Positions 49,675-62,230 of a stretch of DNA of 64,000 nt are shown piece after piece. The translations under genes and the position numbers were made by a program. Source of the DNA: Circinella minor (lineage: Eukaryota; Mucoromycota; Mucoromycetes; Mucorales; Lichtheimiaceae). The first letter of the stretch is position 1; each line of letters begins with the position of its first letter. The stretch covers positions 124,001 to 188,000 of the forward strand of contig JAEPRB010000019.1 of NCBI GenBank assembly GCA_016758965.1, in the 5' to 3' direction. The notes beneath the pieces are model-generated. The model was not told the origin of the DNA and searched no databases. It saw only the letters and a program-made list of their open reading frames with translations.

Positions 49675-52600
49675 TTAAGCAATAGCAGAAAGAACAATTT
49701 GGGATACATTAATATCATCGCTCCGTACAGCTAGTTCAAATGCTACGCCTGCTGCACTACTAAAAGTCATTCGGCATCGGGTCAACACTTTGCTTCCTCC
49801 TACAAATGTACCTGCAAGTAAGAGAATATGTGTAGCATTGTTCTTGGGTAATGCACTATCTTCCAATGGTTCCATACCCAAAAGGCCAATAATCAAAGAG
49901 CATGCGGCTATATATAAAAATGAATGCATAGTTTGCTTAACATGAAAATTTCCTATTCTTTTTTCTCTTGTTTTTTGTCGATATTATTATTACTATTACT
50001 AATATTACCCTTCAAGCTTGGTGCCTTATCTTTATCCAATTCAAATTGTTCAATTGCTTCATTGTTTTCAAGCGGCTCCCACTCTTCTGAGAAGTTAGAA
50101 ATGTATGTAGGACGGATATAGTCATTTGTGGATACTTCAATGTCTTCAACTTGATACTCATCATCATAGCCTTCAGGATCAGCTTCACCAGTAGTAGGAT
50201 CACAATCCTTAACATCGAATGTAAGCGTATTTGTGAAGCTTACTATAAAGTTATTATATCAATTTCATCAAGTTCAAATCCAAAAAAAAACCCACTGTAA
50301 TAAACACATCAAATTTTAACATATAAATTTTTATAAACCTACCAACTGGGAAATCTCCATCATCTTCTCGTTCAAAGGCAACATAAATCACACCAGGCAC
50401 ATTGTATTCCAGCTTCTCTGCGGATATTTGTGCAACCTTGGTTAATCCACAGTCATCAATTTCTGGTTGCATAACCATATCCACATTTTCCAATAATTGA
50501 TCATTGAGGGTATTGGTACAGTTGAATTGGAAAACCAAATGTCGCCCGAACGTATGCTTAACACAATGGACCACATATTCTGTTTCGCTTTCAGTTAGCT
50601 CAGTTGGTTTAGCGGAACTTTTGAACAATGTACCAAATGCTGAAAATTCGGGAACAGCAGCAAGTTGCTCAGCATAAGCAGCTTGTTGATCTAAACTGGA
50701 TACCTTGGAAGGTGTAGCAATTCCAGGAGTGGAAACAGGTCCTCTAACGGCTGGTGAACCAGGGATTTGAGATGATGGTGTTTTGACCATGGGAATAGGT
50801 GTAATGTCTTGGGTTCGTACTCCTATATAATGCAAAATTCACTTGTTATTAACATACAAATAATGAAAGGCTTATTCGTTTTTCGTGGGTACTTACTACG
50901 TCGTTCTTCATCTTCTTGAGCTTTGCTAATAATAGGGACAGATTCCAGGTTAAATTCTTGATCATTGCCAAGAGGTTTGTTAATATATTCAGCCAACTGG
51001 CGTTCCAATGTCGGAAGTGCAAATGTAGCATCTAAGCGTAATAAAAAATAAATGTATATAAATAATTCAATACATTTATATACTAGTAATATCGTAGATT
51101 AAGAGCAAACTATTACTATTATCATTATTACCATCTTGAACATACTGCTTGGAAATGCTTTCATTATCCATAAGTGCTAAAGCAAGAGCGGCGCGGTCTC
51201 GTACCTCATCATCAGTATCATCCAAGCATCTACCACAACAAGTTTAGCAGAAAAAAATAGATATCGTTAACATCCATTACACTTTTTCCTCACTAATATT
51301 TATGTATATATCTCTACCTTGTCAATAACACATGGATGGATCTCTTAACAGATGGGTCTTCCACATAAACGCCAAACTTAGTAAGAGCATTTACAGCAGC
51401 AGCACGAACAATGGAGTTTTCTAGAATGACACGATTATAAATATAACGAATATACTTCGTCGGGGTTGCAGTCTTTGGTCCTTCGACACCCAAAAGATGT
51501 AAAACGCGGACAGATAGCTTAGTAAATTCACAATCCTCGATAAATTCGCAAAGATGAGAAAGTGCTAATAAAATTGGTTATTTTTCTTTGTTAATATCCA
51601 ATCTTTAAATATATATATATGTATACCCATTTTCAATCCTGTTACCTGTATCCTTGCTATCTGAAATAAATTTGACCATGTCAAAAATAGCTTCTACAAC
51701 AGTTTTTTTAAACTCATAACCACCCTCGTCACGTAAAACACCACTCAAGAAAGATAACATGACAGCTTGTTTGGTGGGGAATTTCAAACACAATGAACGT
51801 ATAGCATCTACCACAATGATCTTAAATTCATCCGATATTTCACTCATAAATCCACTGATTTGTTTCATAAGACGATCTACAGATGCTTCGTTACCGGTTT
51901 TAAGCAAAGTTGTGATAGCAAATGTGGCGATACTACGGTTTTGGTCGGTGATAAGATTTTCCATATCAAGATTACAAGGCGAAACAGCAGCTGGTTTAGC
52001 CATAGCAAGATTGCTCAAAATACGAATAGAAGCAAATCGCAATGTTGGCTTAGGTGATGAAAGGAAAAGTTGCAATACTATTTGAACAAAGAAATGGAAA
52101 TTGGTCAGTAATTATTGTCGTCATATAGATTATTTATCTGCGCTCAAACGTACCAGAAATCGCAGGATAAAGCTCTTTCGAAGATGCATCCGGCATGGCG
52201 CAAATAGCGCGAGCGGCTTCAAGGTTAACCATATCATCTTTATGACGTAAATATCCTTCCAATAACTCGTAAATACGTTGTGTTGATCTATAATAATACA
52301 GCAAAAATGTGAGCTTAGATCCTTAAAATTACATATATTCCAAACAAAATGACCCTTTTTCCTTTACCCTGCATCTTCTTCCATAACTTTGCATGCATAA
52401 CGAATCAATAAACAAACTGCTGCAGGGTTTTGAAGGGGACTACCGCCACCGCCACCAAACAATCCACCACGCGAAGAACCAGAAAAAGTTTGAACTAATT
52501 TGGTAACAGCCATACGATCATGTTGACGGATAAGGTACAAAAGACCTAATGCATGATATTGGGTACAATTACTTGTTGAAATAATGGCTTGAGAAGGATT

Positions 52601-53644
52601 TTGTTGTTGACCGAAGCTTGACATGTAACTAGATGCTACTGAGGAAAACCCTGATCCAGATGATTTTGCATTGGCAGCTTCTTGAACTTCATTTGCCCAT
52701 CTGCGTACGATATCCTTAGCAACATTGAAAAGGTGATACGATGATACAAGAGCAGCGGATGATACAGAAGGAGTTTTATCCACAATTGATGCTTTCAAAA
52801 TACGTTCGATACCTTGGATCATGGATGGCTAAGAGTAGAGAAGAAGAAAAAAGATACATAAGATTCACTACTGAAATAATATCAACCGTGTAATCTACGA
52901 GTAGTCTTACATCAGTAATAAGGCATAAAGCTCGAATGGCATTAGCACGATAAATGGTTTCTTGTTTAGATTGTATATCCTTGATCAAAGACTGTGTAAC
53001 CATAATAACATCTTCTGCTACTCCTGAAAGCTCTTTTATCACCAAATACATCATTTGTCTTAAAGATGTCTATTTATCAAAGAAAATATATAGATCTGTG
53101 AGTTGCTGCTTGGTGACGATATTATAAATAATAAGATTACATACATCTTTGGATTGAAAAAGTTTGATCACATTAAAAAAGAGATCAGTTGCTTCCTTAA
53201 CGTTAAAAGGTTCACCATGGTAAAGAAGGTAAATGATTTTTGTCAGTAATACTCGACATTTTCGTGCATTAATAGGTGTATCATTGAAAGCACGAGCTTC
53301 TTGCAGAACAGTCGTCTTGTCGATATGGTAAAACAAACCGAGGTCTATATAGAAGAAAAAGAAAATAAAACCAATCCCGCTTATTAGAAGTTGCACTTGC
53401 ATAAAATGGTCAAATATCCTCCCATTAGTTTTCACATCTCTAAGCAATCACAACAATTTTCCTCTTTTCTTTTCTTTTCTAATGATTCCAAATATTTTAA
53501 GCAAATAAACCAATATTTTTTTCTCTTTCTTCTACACCTGCGACGCGTCACATAACAGCTCCATGAAGGAAAGAAAAAGTGTTTCGAAATGAAATTGAAA
53601 AATAATTTACCGCTGCTGTCTTCGTCTCGTTTGGCGTAACTCAT
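49675..53644 (-). CDS. SEC21: Coatomer subunit gamma (gamma-COP)
   Basis: COPI coat subunit for Golgi-to-ER and intra-Golgi transport; binds Arf1 and cargo. Twelve exons: 53644-53611, 53344-53145, 53069-52911, 52828-52368, 52287-52154, 52077-51646, 51564-51318, 51229-51132, 51031-50897, 50822-50343, 50242-50009, 49907-49675; 2847 nt, 948 aa. Seen: [20 protein letters not shown] and [16 protein letters not shown] (the conserved gamma-COP start), HEAT-repeat solenoid with [77 protein letters not shown]; a proline-rich hinge (~aa 640-680); and the appendage with [43 protein letters not shown] and [16 protein letters not shown]. Small lineage-specific Gly/Ser inserts are present. First exon codes only 11 residues. 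Confidence 0.97.
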
Positions 53645-54768
53645 ATGTGTCTAATGTAGTTCACTCGTTAGTCACTGTATCTGTTATGACAATGGCGATA
53701 ATAAATGATACGAGATGATTTATAAGAATAAATTTAATTAAAGTGTGGTGGTTGCTATTATTTTTTTTTGTTGGCCTTACTGCTGCTTTGGTTTTCGAGG
53801 AACCTTTAAAAAAGTAGGGCGGGAGTGGAAACACGACGTGGCATTTATGTAACGAATCCTAATACATTTCTCTTTTTGGATATAGCAATGAAGACCAGAT
53901 CGAAGCTAGTTTTAAATTTTCTATTACTAACAGTTGTTCATTATACGTCTTATTGGCCTTTTTATTACTGCATAGATCCTACACTTATTTAATTCTTACC
54001 CAATTAGTTATCATTAATTGTCACAACGTGTATTATTTGCCATAGGCATAATAACCATGACAACCAAACCTTAATATCCCTCCTGAAAAAATTAATGCTT
54101 CAAAATGTCTGTGGCTCTTTCCTTCTCCCCACAAAAAAAAAGAGGTAAGTCATGCAATTATTTATCAACTCAATAATATACGATTATGTATCATTATATA
54201 TATTGGAACGCTTACAGTGTCTTGTGATTCTTTTTAGCTTATCCTTGTCAAAGGAAATATAAACTCCAGATAGACTATTCTTTTACATAACAAACATTTA
54301 TTACATCTGATCTACACAAGTTGCTCACAATATATATTTTCTACTGAGAATGATACTATTTGAACTCAATGAATCACTTTTACAAAATTTATTATATATA
54401 TTATACGTAGAGGACTAAATAAATAAAATAATGGTAACTATGTATCGCAACATAACCAGCTGATCCAGTATAGAAATAAAAATTTTATTCAAGAAAAGAA
54501 AAATTTGAAAGTTGTTTTTTTTTTTTTTTTTGCGTAATAGTCGTTATAAAACTTACTGTGATAACCATTTATCTTAAATTATTGTCAAGCCTAGCATATT
54601 GTGCTAAAAATTATATGATTTGTAATAGATCTTGCCTGTGCACAATAACTAATTCAAAATAATTTCCTTTTGGCGGGATCATTATATTTTTTTATTTACT
54701 TTTCGGTAACCTAAAATGCACAAAACTGTTTTTGTTTTTTTTCCTAATATATCGTGAACAGCAGGAAA
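53645..54768. promoter_or_regulatory. Divergent intergenic region, gamma-COP / Tcd gene
   Basis: 1.1 kb between two start codons, serving both. Apart from the possible 30-aa spliced micro-ORF at 54105-54290, I see AT-rich DNA with an 18-base T run (~54514-54531) and ACTTTTCGGTAACC near 54699. Confidence 0.45.
54105..54290 (+). CDS. Possible spliced 30-aa micro-ORF
   Basis: ATG 54105 opens MSVALSFSPQKKR, hits a perfect GTAAGT donor at 54145, and after the acceptor TTTTTAG (54237) continues as AYPCQRKYKLQIDYSFT to TAA at 54288-54290; 40+53 nt = 93 nt. The alternative acceptor TTACAG at ~54216 gives an earlier stop. It could be an upstream 5' exon of the Tcd transcript, a tiny gene, or chance. 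Weak. Confidence 0.2.
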
Positions 54769-56679
54769 ATGGCAAGCATTACAACTGCCGATCGCATTTC
54801 CGATTTCCTTCATAAGCATGAGCACGTTGCCAAACTTACTTTAACGGCAGTAGCTGCATCAGCATTAACAGCAACAACCATTCTTAGTTATCAAACGGCA
54901 CGACGACGATTTCAAGCACGCGCTCTAGTACGTGACGCCAAGCGACATCCAAGCAGCAAAAAGCATTCACTTAATCAATCACCACTTAATGAGACATTAA
55001 TCGATGAACAACTTTCACAAACGATTGAATTTCTTGGAAAAGAACGAGCAGAAAAAATACAAAATTCGTTTGTTATTATTGTTGGAGCAGGTGGTGTAGG
55101 ATCATGGGCAGCCCTCATGTTACTTCGTGCTGGTATCAAAAAAATTCGTATTATTGACTTTGATCAGGTGACACTGAGCAGTTTGAATCGACACGCTGTA
55201 GCAACATTAGATGATGTGGGAACACCTAAAGTAAAAGCTATCAAGAAGCATTTTGAGAAAATCGCTCCGTTTGTACAAGTTGATAGTCGAATTGAGTTGT
55301 TCACCAAGGATAATGCAGATGGATTACTGTCAGGTGGAACTTTTTCTTATTTTTTTTCTCACTTTTCATAGATTTATTTTCTTTTCATATTCAGTTAATG
55401 GATTACTTTCTTAATTAACTAATATAATGATATACTAATAGGTTCACCAGATTATATTGTGGATGCTATTGATAACATTGATACCAAACTTGATTTGATC
55501 AAGTACTGTTATGATTGCAAGCTCAAGGTCATTAGTTCTATGGGTGCTGGTGCTAAAGCTGATCCTTCTCGTGTACAGATAGCTGACATTAGTGAAACAT
55601 TAGGTAAAACTTCAGAATGTGCGCACATAGCCATCTAAATCGTGAGAGAATCTTTTGGCTGATTTAAAATCTTTCACTCTTATTAGAGGACCAATTGGCG
55701 CGTGCTGTGCGAAAAAAGTTAAAGAAAATGAATATTGAATCTGGTGTTCCTGTTGTTTATTCTGCCGAAAAACCGCATCATGTCAAATTACTTCCATTGG
55801 GTATTGTATTGAATATAATATTTCAAAAAACTATTTGTGCGTTGAGGAAAAATGGGAAAAGTATCAAGGATGACGAACTTGGAAAACTAAAAATAAACCG
55901 ATTTTTTCCCAAATGTTTATTTTAATAGAGGAAGAAAGAGTAAAAGAAGCAGATGATTTCGCAGCATTACCAGACTTTCGATCGCGGATATTACCAGTAT
56001 TGGGAACTCTTCCCAGTATGTTTGGTATGGCCATTGCATCATTTGTGATATTAAAATTAGCGGAGTATCCCAACTTTGAACCACTGACTATCAAATTGCG
56101 TGATGGACTATATGCAAGAATCCATCGAGACCTACTTGCAAGAGAATCCAATCAATATAAAAACAAGTAAGAATCAATTGGTTGCTATGGAGGACGAATT
56201 GATGGATGGATAATGGATAGAAAGAAAGGACAGAAGGAGGTAAAAAGAGAGTAGGAGTATTAAATTTAACACCAAAATTAGGAATTGTCCACTTGATCCG
56301 CGTGATGTCGGTTACATTTATGAAGAGATCTGGCAAGGAAGAAGTGTCTTATCGGGTCCAAGTGAACGAGTAGCACTGACACGATGGATTCGGGATAAAC
56401 CACTTTCATATATCAACACCGTTTGTATGACCAAGGAGGAAGCAAAAGCACACGATAAGCTGCCAGCTGATGTAGATTTGAGACAACATTATGGTGATGG
56501 TAAGTAGTTTTTGAACATAGCTGAGCACAGCTGAACAAGTGTTTATCTATTTCTATAAATATAAATGTATATATATATACTCATATCGCGTTATTTTTTC
56601 TATAGCTGTATATGATTTTATCAATAGTCGATTTGAAAGAGAGAGACAAATTCAAGGAATCTGGGAGGATGTTTTTTAG
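54769..56679 (+). CDS. TCD1: tRNA threonylcarbamoyladenosine dehydratase (Tcd1/Tcd2, TcdA-like E1 enzyme)
   Basis: ATP-dependent E1-like enzyme that cyclises t6A37 of tRNA to ct6A; yeast Tcd1 and Tcd2 are on the mitochondrial outer membrane. Exons 54769-55333, 55442-55603, 55687-55800, 55929-56166, 56282-56499, 56606-56679; 1371 nt, 456 aa. Seen: an N-terminal hydrophobic segment (LTLTAVAASALTATTILSY, ~aa 24-43) that fits the membrane anchor; IEFLGKERAEKIQNSFVIIV; the nucleotide loop GAGGVGSWAALMLLRAGI (~aa 107); IRIIDFDQVTLSSLNRHAVA; YIVDAIDNIDTKLDLI; SSMGAGAKADPSRVQIADIS; VVYSAEKPHHVKLLPL; LPVLGTLPSMFGMAIASFV; and a DPRDVGYIYEEIWQGRS tail. Start at 54769 because no earlier in-frame ATG exists. 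Donor 1 is a weak GTGGAA. Which yeast paralogue it matches cannot be told. Confidence 0.94.
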
Positions 56680-57467
56680 ATAGTTTTGACCAAATAATAA
56701 CAATAATAATAAAAAATAGAAAAAGTATAATCAAGAAGAATTATAGTAACGAATAGCATTATTTTTATTTTGTATCACATTACGTATAATTAAAAAAATA
56801 CCAAAAAGAAACTTTTGAATGGCATGTCTTCTGCTGAAAATCACACAAAAATTTTATTTGTCTTGCAACAACAAATGTGGGGTAATCTAAATTTAGTTAT
56901 GGTACATAAAATTAATTATGGAGACAGCTTGGCACTGTATATACGTATCTGAAAACACTATAGAATGATTCTCATATTCCATTATTATTATGCGACAAAT
57001 AAAGGTCCTTTTTTTATTTTATTTTTGACATATCGTTATCCATTTTGACGAAGAAACGAAAGTGATGCAAAATATGCCAAAATATACTTTTTTTTTGTGT
57101 ATCCATTGCTGCATATAAATTTTAATTAGCGCGCTTTCACTAAGCCTGAGAATAAAATGACAAAAAAAATTCAACGCCTGTGAGAGTCCTTAGCAGGATA
57201 AAATCTGGTTTATATCTTGGTTTCAAGGAAGCTTTCTCGAGTTTCTGTTTCATACTATGTTTGGTGAAATGATACGTGCGTACAAAAGCGACTGCAAAAA
57301 ATTATGGAGTGTATAAATACAGAGAGAAAAATCAAATTAAACTTCCCAAGACTCTTGTTGCTCTAGTTAAACGTGACCAAAATAAAAAAAAAAGAAAACA
57401 GCAACAATAATAATAATAATAATAATAGCACATTAAAAACAATAGCATAAAAAGCTTGTCAACAGTA
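56680..57467. other. Intergenic, Tcd 3' flank and permease upstream
   Basis: AT-rich, no gene. An AATAAT repeat at ~57407-57427 lies in the probable 5' UTR of the permease. Confidence 0.4.
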
Positions 57468-59900
57468 ATGTCAAAAATTCAGGAAGCATCCGAAAAAGAA
57501 GTTTATTATACCGAAGATGTACGACAACAGACTAGCTCAACATCTTCTACTACTGAAGAAACTGATAGAAAAGGTGGAGATGTTGTCAACATCCAGAACA
57601 ATAACGGTACTACTACTAAATCATACGAAAATACTCCAGAAGAACGAGCATATGTACGAAAGCTCAATAAATTAATATACCCACTCATCGGCATGATTAT
57701 TTTTGTTCAGGTACGTAATATAAAGCACTATTCATTGAAGTTATATTATCATACATAGCATATTAATATTACTGTTACGTATACCTATACGTATATGAAT
57801 AAAAATTATTAATAATCATAATATCTTTTTTCAATTTTATATAATATTAGTTTTGTGATAAAGCTTCACTTAGTGTTGCCCCAGTATTGGGATTGAATAA
57901 AGATCTTGGTTTGAGTGGTACAGAATTTTCGGTTTTAGGGTCAATGTTTTATTTAGGTATATACTTTTCATTTTTTAGTTTGGGGTAATAGTAATTGTTT
58001 ATATGAGAGTGATACAGTTATAAATAACACAACATTTTTATTACGAAATGATAGGCCACCTAATTTATCAGGTATATATAAAGCTTATTATATTACATGC
58101 TTATTGCATTATTGTTGTGAAATACCGGCATTCATTGGGCATTATGTTTGTCACTTACATTGGTATATTATTATGTCCCCGTAGATACCCAATCAATTTA
58201 TTCTTCAACGTGTTCCACTAGCACGATATCTCGCAGTGTTATTAGTGATTTGGGGTATAGTCATGGGAGCTACTGGTGCTTGTCAAACATTCTCGCAAAT
58301 GGCAGCTTGTCGTTTCCTTTTAGGTCTATTTGAGGCTGCTGCCATGCCAACTTTGTATTTGATTACTGCCACTTTATATCGTCGAACAGAACAGCCCATG
58401 TTGTTTGGATTTATTACACTTTGTAACGGTGTTGGCGCAGGTATATAAAATCAACATATGCATTAAGCCATTTGACGTAAAAAAAATGATAACTAATAAT
58501 TTTGTATGATATCAATTTTTTTCTTTAAATTTAATGACATATACAGCTATTGGTTCAGGTATACCTATTTATTATTATATACTCTATATTAGACCATAGT
58601 GTTCAAACAAAAGAATAATAAATGCCTTGTATACAATAACTCACTATTTTAATAGCAATTGCATTTGGTTTTTCGCATATGAATAATGCTCGCGGTATCG
58701 AGAATTGGCGATGGTAATAACAAACATGATATATCTGATAGAATTGTGTCATCAGTATATGAACTAATATTATCTTTGTTTACTAATGCATAATTTATAA
58801 TATACAATCTTTTATTTAATAGGAACCACATTTGCTTTGGATCACTCACAGTTTTATTGGGTTTCTTTACATGGTTTTTCTTAGTAGATAGACCAGATCA
58901 TCCGTTACTGCGCTTAACTGAAACAGAACAGCTAATAGTTAAGGATCGCACTAAAGATAATGCTGTAGTAACCAAGAAAGAGTTCAAATATGGTCAAATG
59001 TGGGAGGCACTGAAAGAGCTTCGCTTCTGGCTAATCATGCTGTCAGGCCTGACTGTCAGTTTACAAAACGGTGGCATGCTTGTTTTCAGTACAACCTTTG
59101 TCCTCGGTTTAGGTTTCAATGTACATATGTTTTATAATGATATATTTTAGCTGCTGATGTCTCAAAAACAACATTCTTATGTATATTTACGTTTTTTTGG
59201 TACTATTTACTTTATTAGGGTGAACAATCATTGTTGCTTCAAATTCCTTCAGGTTTGGCATCTGCTTTAGGTGTTTTTGTTGCTGTACTACTAGCTCACA
59301 AGACTAAACAAATAATCTGGAGCTCAATGTTCATGCTTTGCATTGGTATGATTGGACTTATCATTCTTTGTGCTATCCCTGAAGGTGAAGTCAAACTTTT
59401 GGGTTTTTATCTCAGCTGGGCTGGTACCGGATCTTATGCTCTTATTGTGACATTGATTGGTAATAATGTTAAGGGATACACAAAGAAGATCTTCTACAAT
59501 AGTTGCATTATGGCAGCGTATACGGTGGGCAACTTTGTTGGGCCGCTCATGATGACTGAGCATGATGTTAGAAATCGTTCTTCAATTGAGAAGGGAGGGA
59601 AACGGGGCATAGTGAAAAAGTTATTTAATATGATATGAAAGATTTTTAAAGAGCACGCATCTTTACCGCAGAATTTCTTATTTATTTATTTATAAATAAC
59701 TTATATAGGCTCCACGATATTTAGGTGGCGTAGGTGGTTTCTTGGCTGGTTTCTTTGTCGCTTTCTGTTGTCTTTTCATCGTTCGTATGTTAGGTGCACG
59801 AGTTAATCGTCATCGCTTAGAAAACAAATCTGACAAAGAAACTGACGTGTATCTTGATAAAACGGATAAAGAAGATGATCAATTCATTTTCAGGTTGTAA
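57468..59900 (+). CDS. MFS anion permease, Dal5/Tna1 (allantoate permease) family
   Basis: Plasma-membrane proton symporter of the ACS family; relatives carry nicotinate, allantoate, ureidosuccinate, pantothenate or biotin precursors. Exons 57468-57710, 57851-57956, 58055-58071, 58185-58440, 58547-58558, 58656-58713, 58823-59120, 59219-59566, 59709-59900; 1530 nt, 509 aa. Seen: KLIYPLIGMIIFVQFCDKAS (TM1 with the family FCDK), VLGLNKDLGLSGTEFSVLGS, YLGHLIYQIPNQFILQRVPL, WGIVMGATGACQTFSQMAAC RFLLGLFEA, FLVDRPDHPLLRLTETEQ (central loop), SYALIVTLIGNNVKGYTKKI, and the C-terminal TDKEDDQFIF typical of Dal5 proteins. Two microexons (17 and 12 nt) and a weak last donor (GTTAGA, in TEHD/APRYLGG) are needed to keep frame and family sequence. 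Substrate cannot be read off. Confidence 0.93.
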
Positions 59901-60439
59901 ATTATTATTAAAAAAGAACAAGTTTATATGCACATTTACTACTAATACGTATATACTTTTTTTTATACTTATAATTATTTTTATGTCCCTACTATATAAT
60001 ACCTACATACTTATACATCTCACTGTAATAGTTTAGTTATTCTTCTATACAAATATGATATTTGCGTAAAATACGTACAACTTTCTGTTATTATTATTTT
60101 GTGTTTGTAGTTTAATTGAACAAACAGTCGATTTATGTTCCATCACACATGTTGTTGTAATAAAATAATATACTTTATGATTGAGAGGAAAGGTTACAAA
60201 TTGTGAGAGCAGATAAATAGTAGATTTTGAGATTTTAAAATATGGTAGTTCAATATTCAATGTATAAATGTCCATAGTAGAGCGTATATGCAATTTTTAT
60301 TTCAGAATGCGCAGAATGGTGGACCGTTCTATTGTGTCAAATTCTTGCGATGAAAATTAATATGTAAGTAATGTAAATCATGTTACTCGCACGATGAACT
60401 CAAGGGTGCAAAGTAAGATTTTTTGTTGACAATATATTA
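59901..60439. other. 3' flank of permease and intergenic
   Basis: AT-rich. No gene supported. Confidence 0.35.
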
Positions 60440-60803
60440 CGGTCAACCCCCGCTTTTGCATCTCCCGCTTTTGCACCTCCCGCTTTTGCAAATCTCCCGG
60501 TTCTGCACCATTTGTTTTTGGAAATGTTAAAAATACTTAATGGAATCGCAGCTTGCAACTTGCATCAAGGTTTTTGGGCGAGTTGGACTAATCAGGAGTA
60601 AACTGTACTATAATTTAATAATTGCGTATAGTATTCTTATGAACCATTATCCCAATATGGAAATACCCACAATGCCCGCAAAGAATAATTGATGAGATGG
60701 TATATTTAAATATATATGATATCAAGTCTCGCTTGTTGCAAGTCTTCGGTTCTGCAACAAAAAATCAGGAAATCTCAGGTGTGCAAAAACCGGAGGTTGA
60801 CTG
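60440..60803. mobile_element. Pogo/Tc1-type MITE with TA target duplication
   Basis: The left end CGGTCAACCCCCGCTTTTGC and the right end (reverse complement) CAGTCAACCTCCGGTTTTTG are matching terminal inverted repeats, flanked on both sides by TA (60438-60439 and 60804-60805). The TIR CAGT.AACCTCCG.TTTTGCA is the pogo/Fot1/Tigger type. Internal copies of CCCGCTTTTGCA follow the left end (three in 45 bases), and GGTTCTGCA occurs near both ends. At 364 bp it has no coding capacity and must have been moved by a transposase supplied elsewhere. Confidence 0.85.
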
Positions 60804-60805
60804 TA

Positions 60806-62132
60806 TATTATCATAACTAGTAGCATCATAAAATATTACGCTGGGGGATACGTACTACAGTATACGTATGCGCCAGAAAAAAAGAGTTATAATTATTATG
60901 ACCATTATTTTTCTTCTAGCTCAAATGATCATAGTGATTATAATTCTTTTTTTCCAGCATAAATGATCGACTTTCTAACTCATATAGCAGTTTCCTTTAA
61001 CCTGTATATGGTGGCATCAACAAGAACGTTTTGTGTGCTACATACATACCTGCTGCCTTATTTGGTAATTAGAGTATGGAGCAATGCAGCTACTTCGATT
61101 CACATTTTAACAATAGAACCTATTAATTAATGATGTTTGATCTCCCACTTGTTAATTTACTGTTGTGTTACTATCGATGACAATAAAATACAATTGATTT
61201 GTCTGTACTAAAGAGAAATAATTGTAAATAAAGATTTAGCACGCCCTTCTGCTACTTTGGTTTTATATATAATACTGTTTCACAAATCTTGCAGCATATC
61301 GTAAACGTACGTACATGATGATATCATGAACGTGGGAAGTTTTCTTCTTCTTTATTCTCACTCAAATTTTAATTTACATGAACAACAGTTTAAGTTGGAT
61401 AACTATTTGAGAGGGTCGTAATATGAAGTAGTACATAAGAAGAAATTGTTGTCTGTATAACGTATTGTTTTCCTTGTGTCATCTTTTGTTTATTTCACTA
61501 TATCTGTTACTGTTTATCCATCACATCCACAAAAAAAATTCTCGTCTGGATGTCAATTTGGTTTTATAAAGTCGGGCAATAAACCAATAGAGAATATAAT
61601 GTTGCTCCTGATGTATATACTACACTGTATGCATTAAGTTGATTTCGGTCGCGTTGAACCGACGATAATTGTAATAATATCTTCTATACATTATCTTATA
61701 TAGATTATTCCTCTAGATCTTGATGTTATGCAAATGAGTTTTTCTTATAGATGACTATTCGCATAATATATATAACACTCGTCAATACCGTTCTGATACA
61801 AGCATACAAGCATAATATTATTTATGTTTAAATAAATATAATCGCCGTCATATGTATCATTATATATGCAGATTACATTCATATATTGCATACTCTGTAA
61901 TTAACAAATCAAACATAAATGCTAGATTCACACTGTTTTACTAAATTTTCTAACTAAATAAAAAAAAATTAGTTACGCAGTGACAGTTACCCATCACATT
62001 CTTTACATGAAACCTTCTTTTTTTTTTTTACCAATCGCGGCAGGACCGATGTGAAATACAATAACAAACAAGCATAGAATATCTGATTAGAAGAAATTTC
62101 TCTTGGTTTACATAAAAAAAACTTTACTTTAG
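60806..62132. other. Intergenic
   Basis: AT-rich, no gene, RNA or repeat supported. Short imperfect dyad around ATAATTATTATGACCATTAT (~60888). Confidence 0.35.
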
Positions 62133-62230
62133 ATGAGGTGTAATTTTATGTTTGCCCTCGTCTATTTTCAATTTTGCTTGTTTTATAAAGTCAAAATAGT
62201 CGAGCTTAAACATGAAATTACACCTCAACT
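62133..62230. repeat. 98-base foldback (near-perfect inverted repeat)
   Basis: Left arm from TGAGGTGTAATTTTATGTTT (62135) pairs with right arm ending AAACATGAAATTACACCTCA (62226), ~39 bases per arm and a ~17-base loop containing TTGCTTGTTTTATAA. A few mismatches only. No flanking target duplication noted. Too AT-rich to name as a MITE family. Confidence 0.75.
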
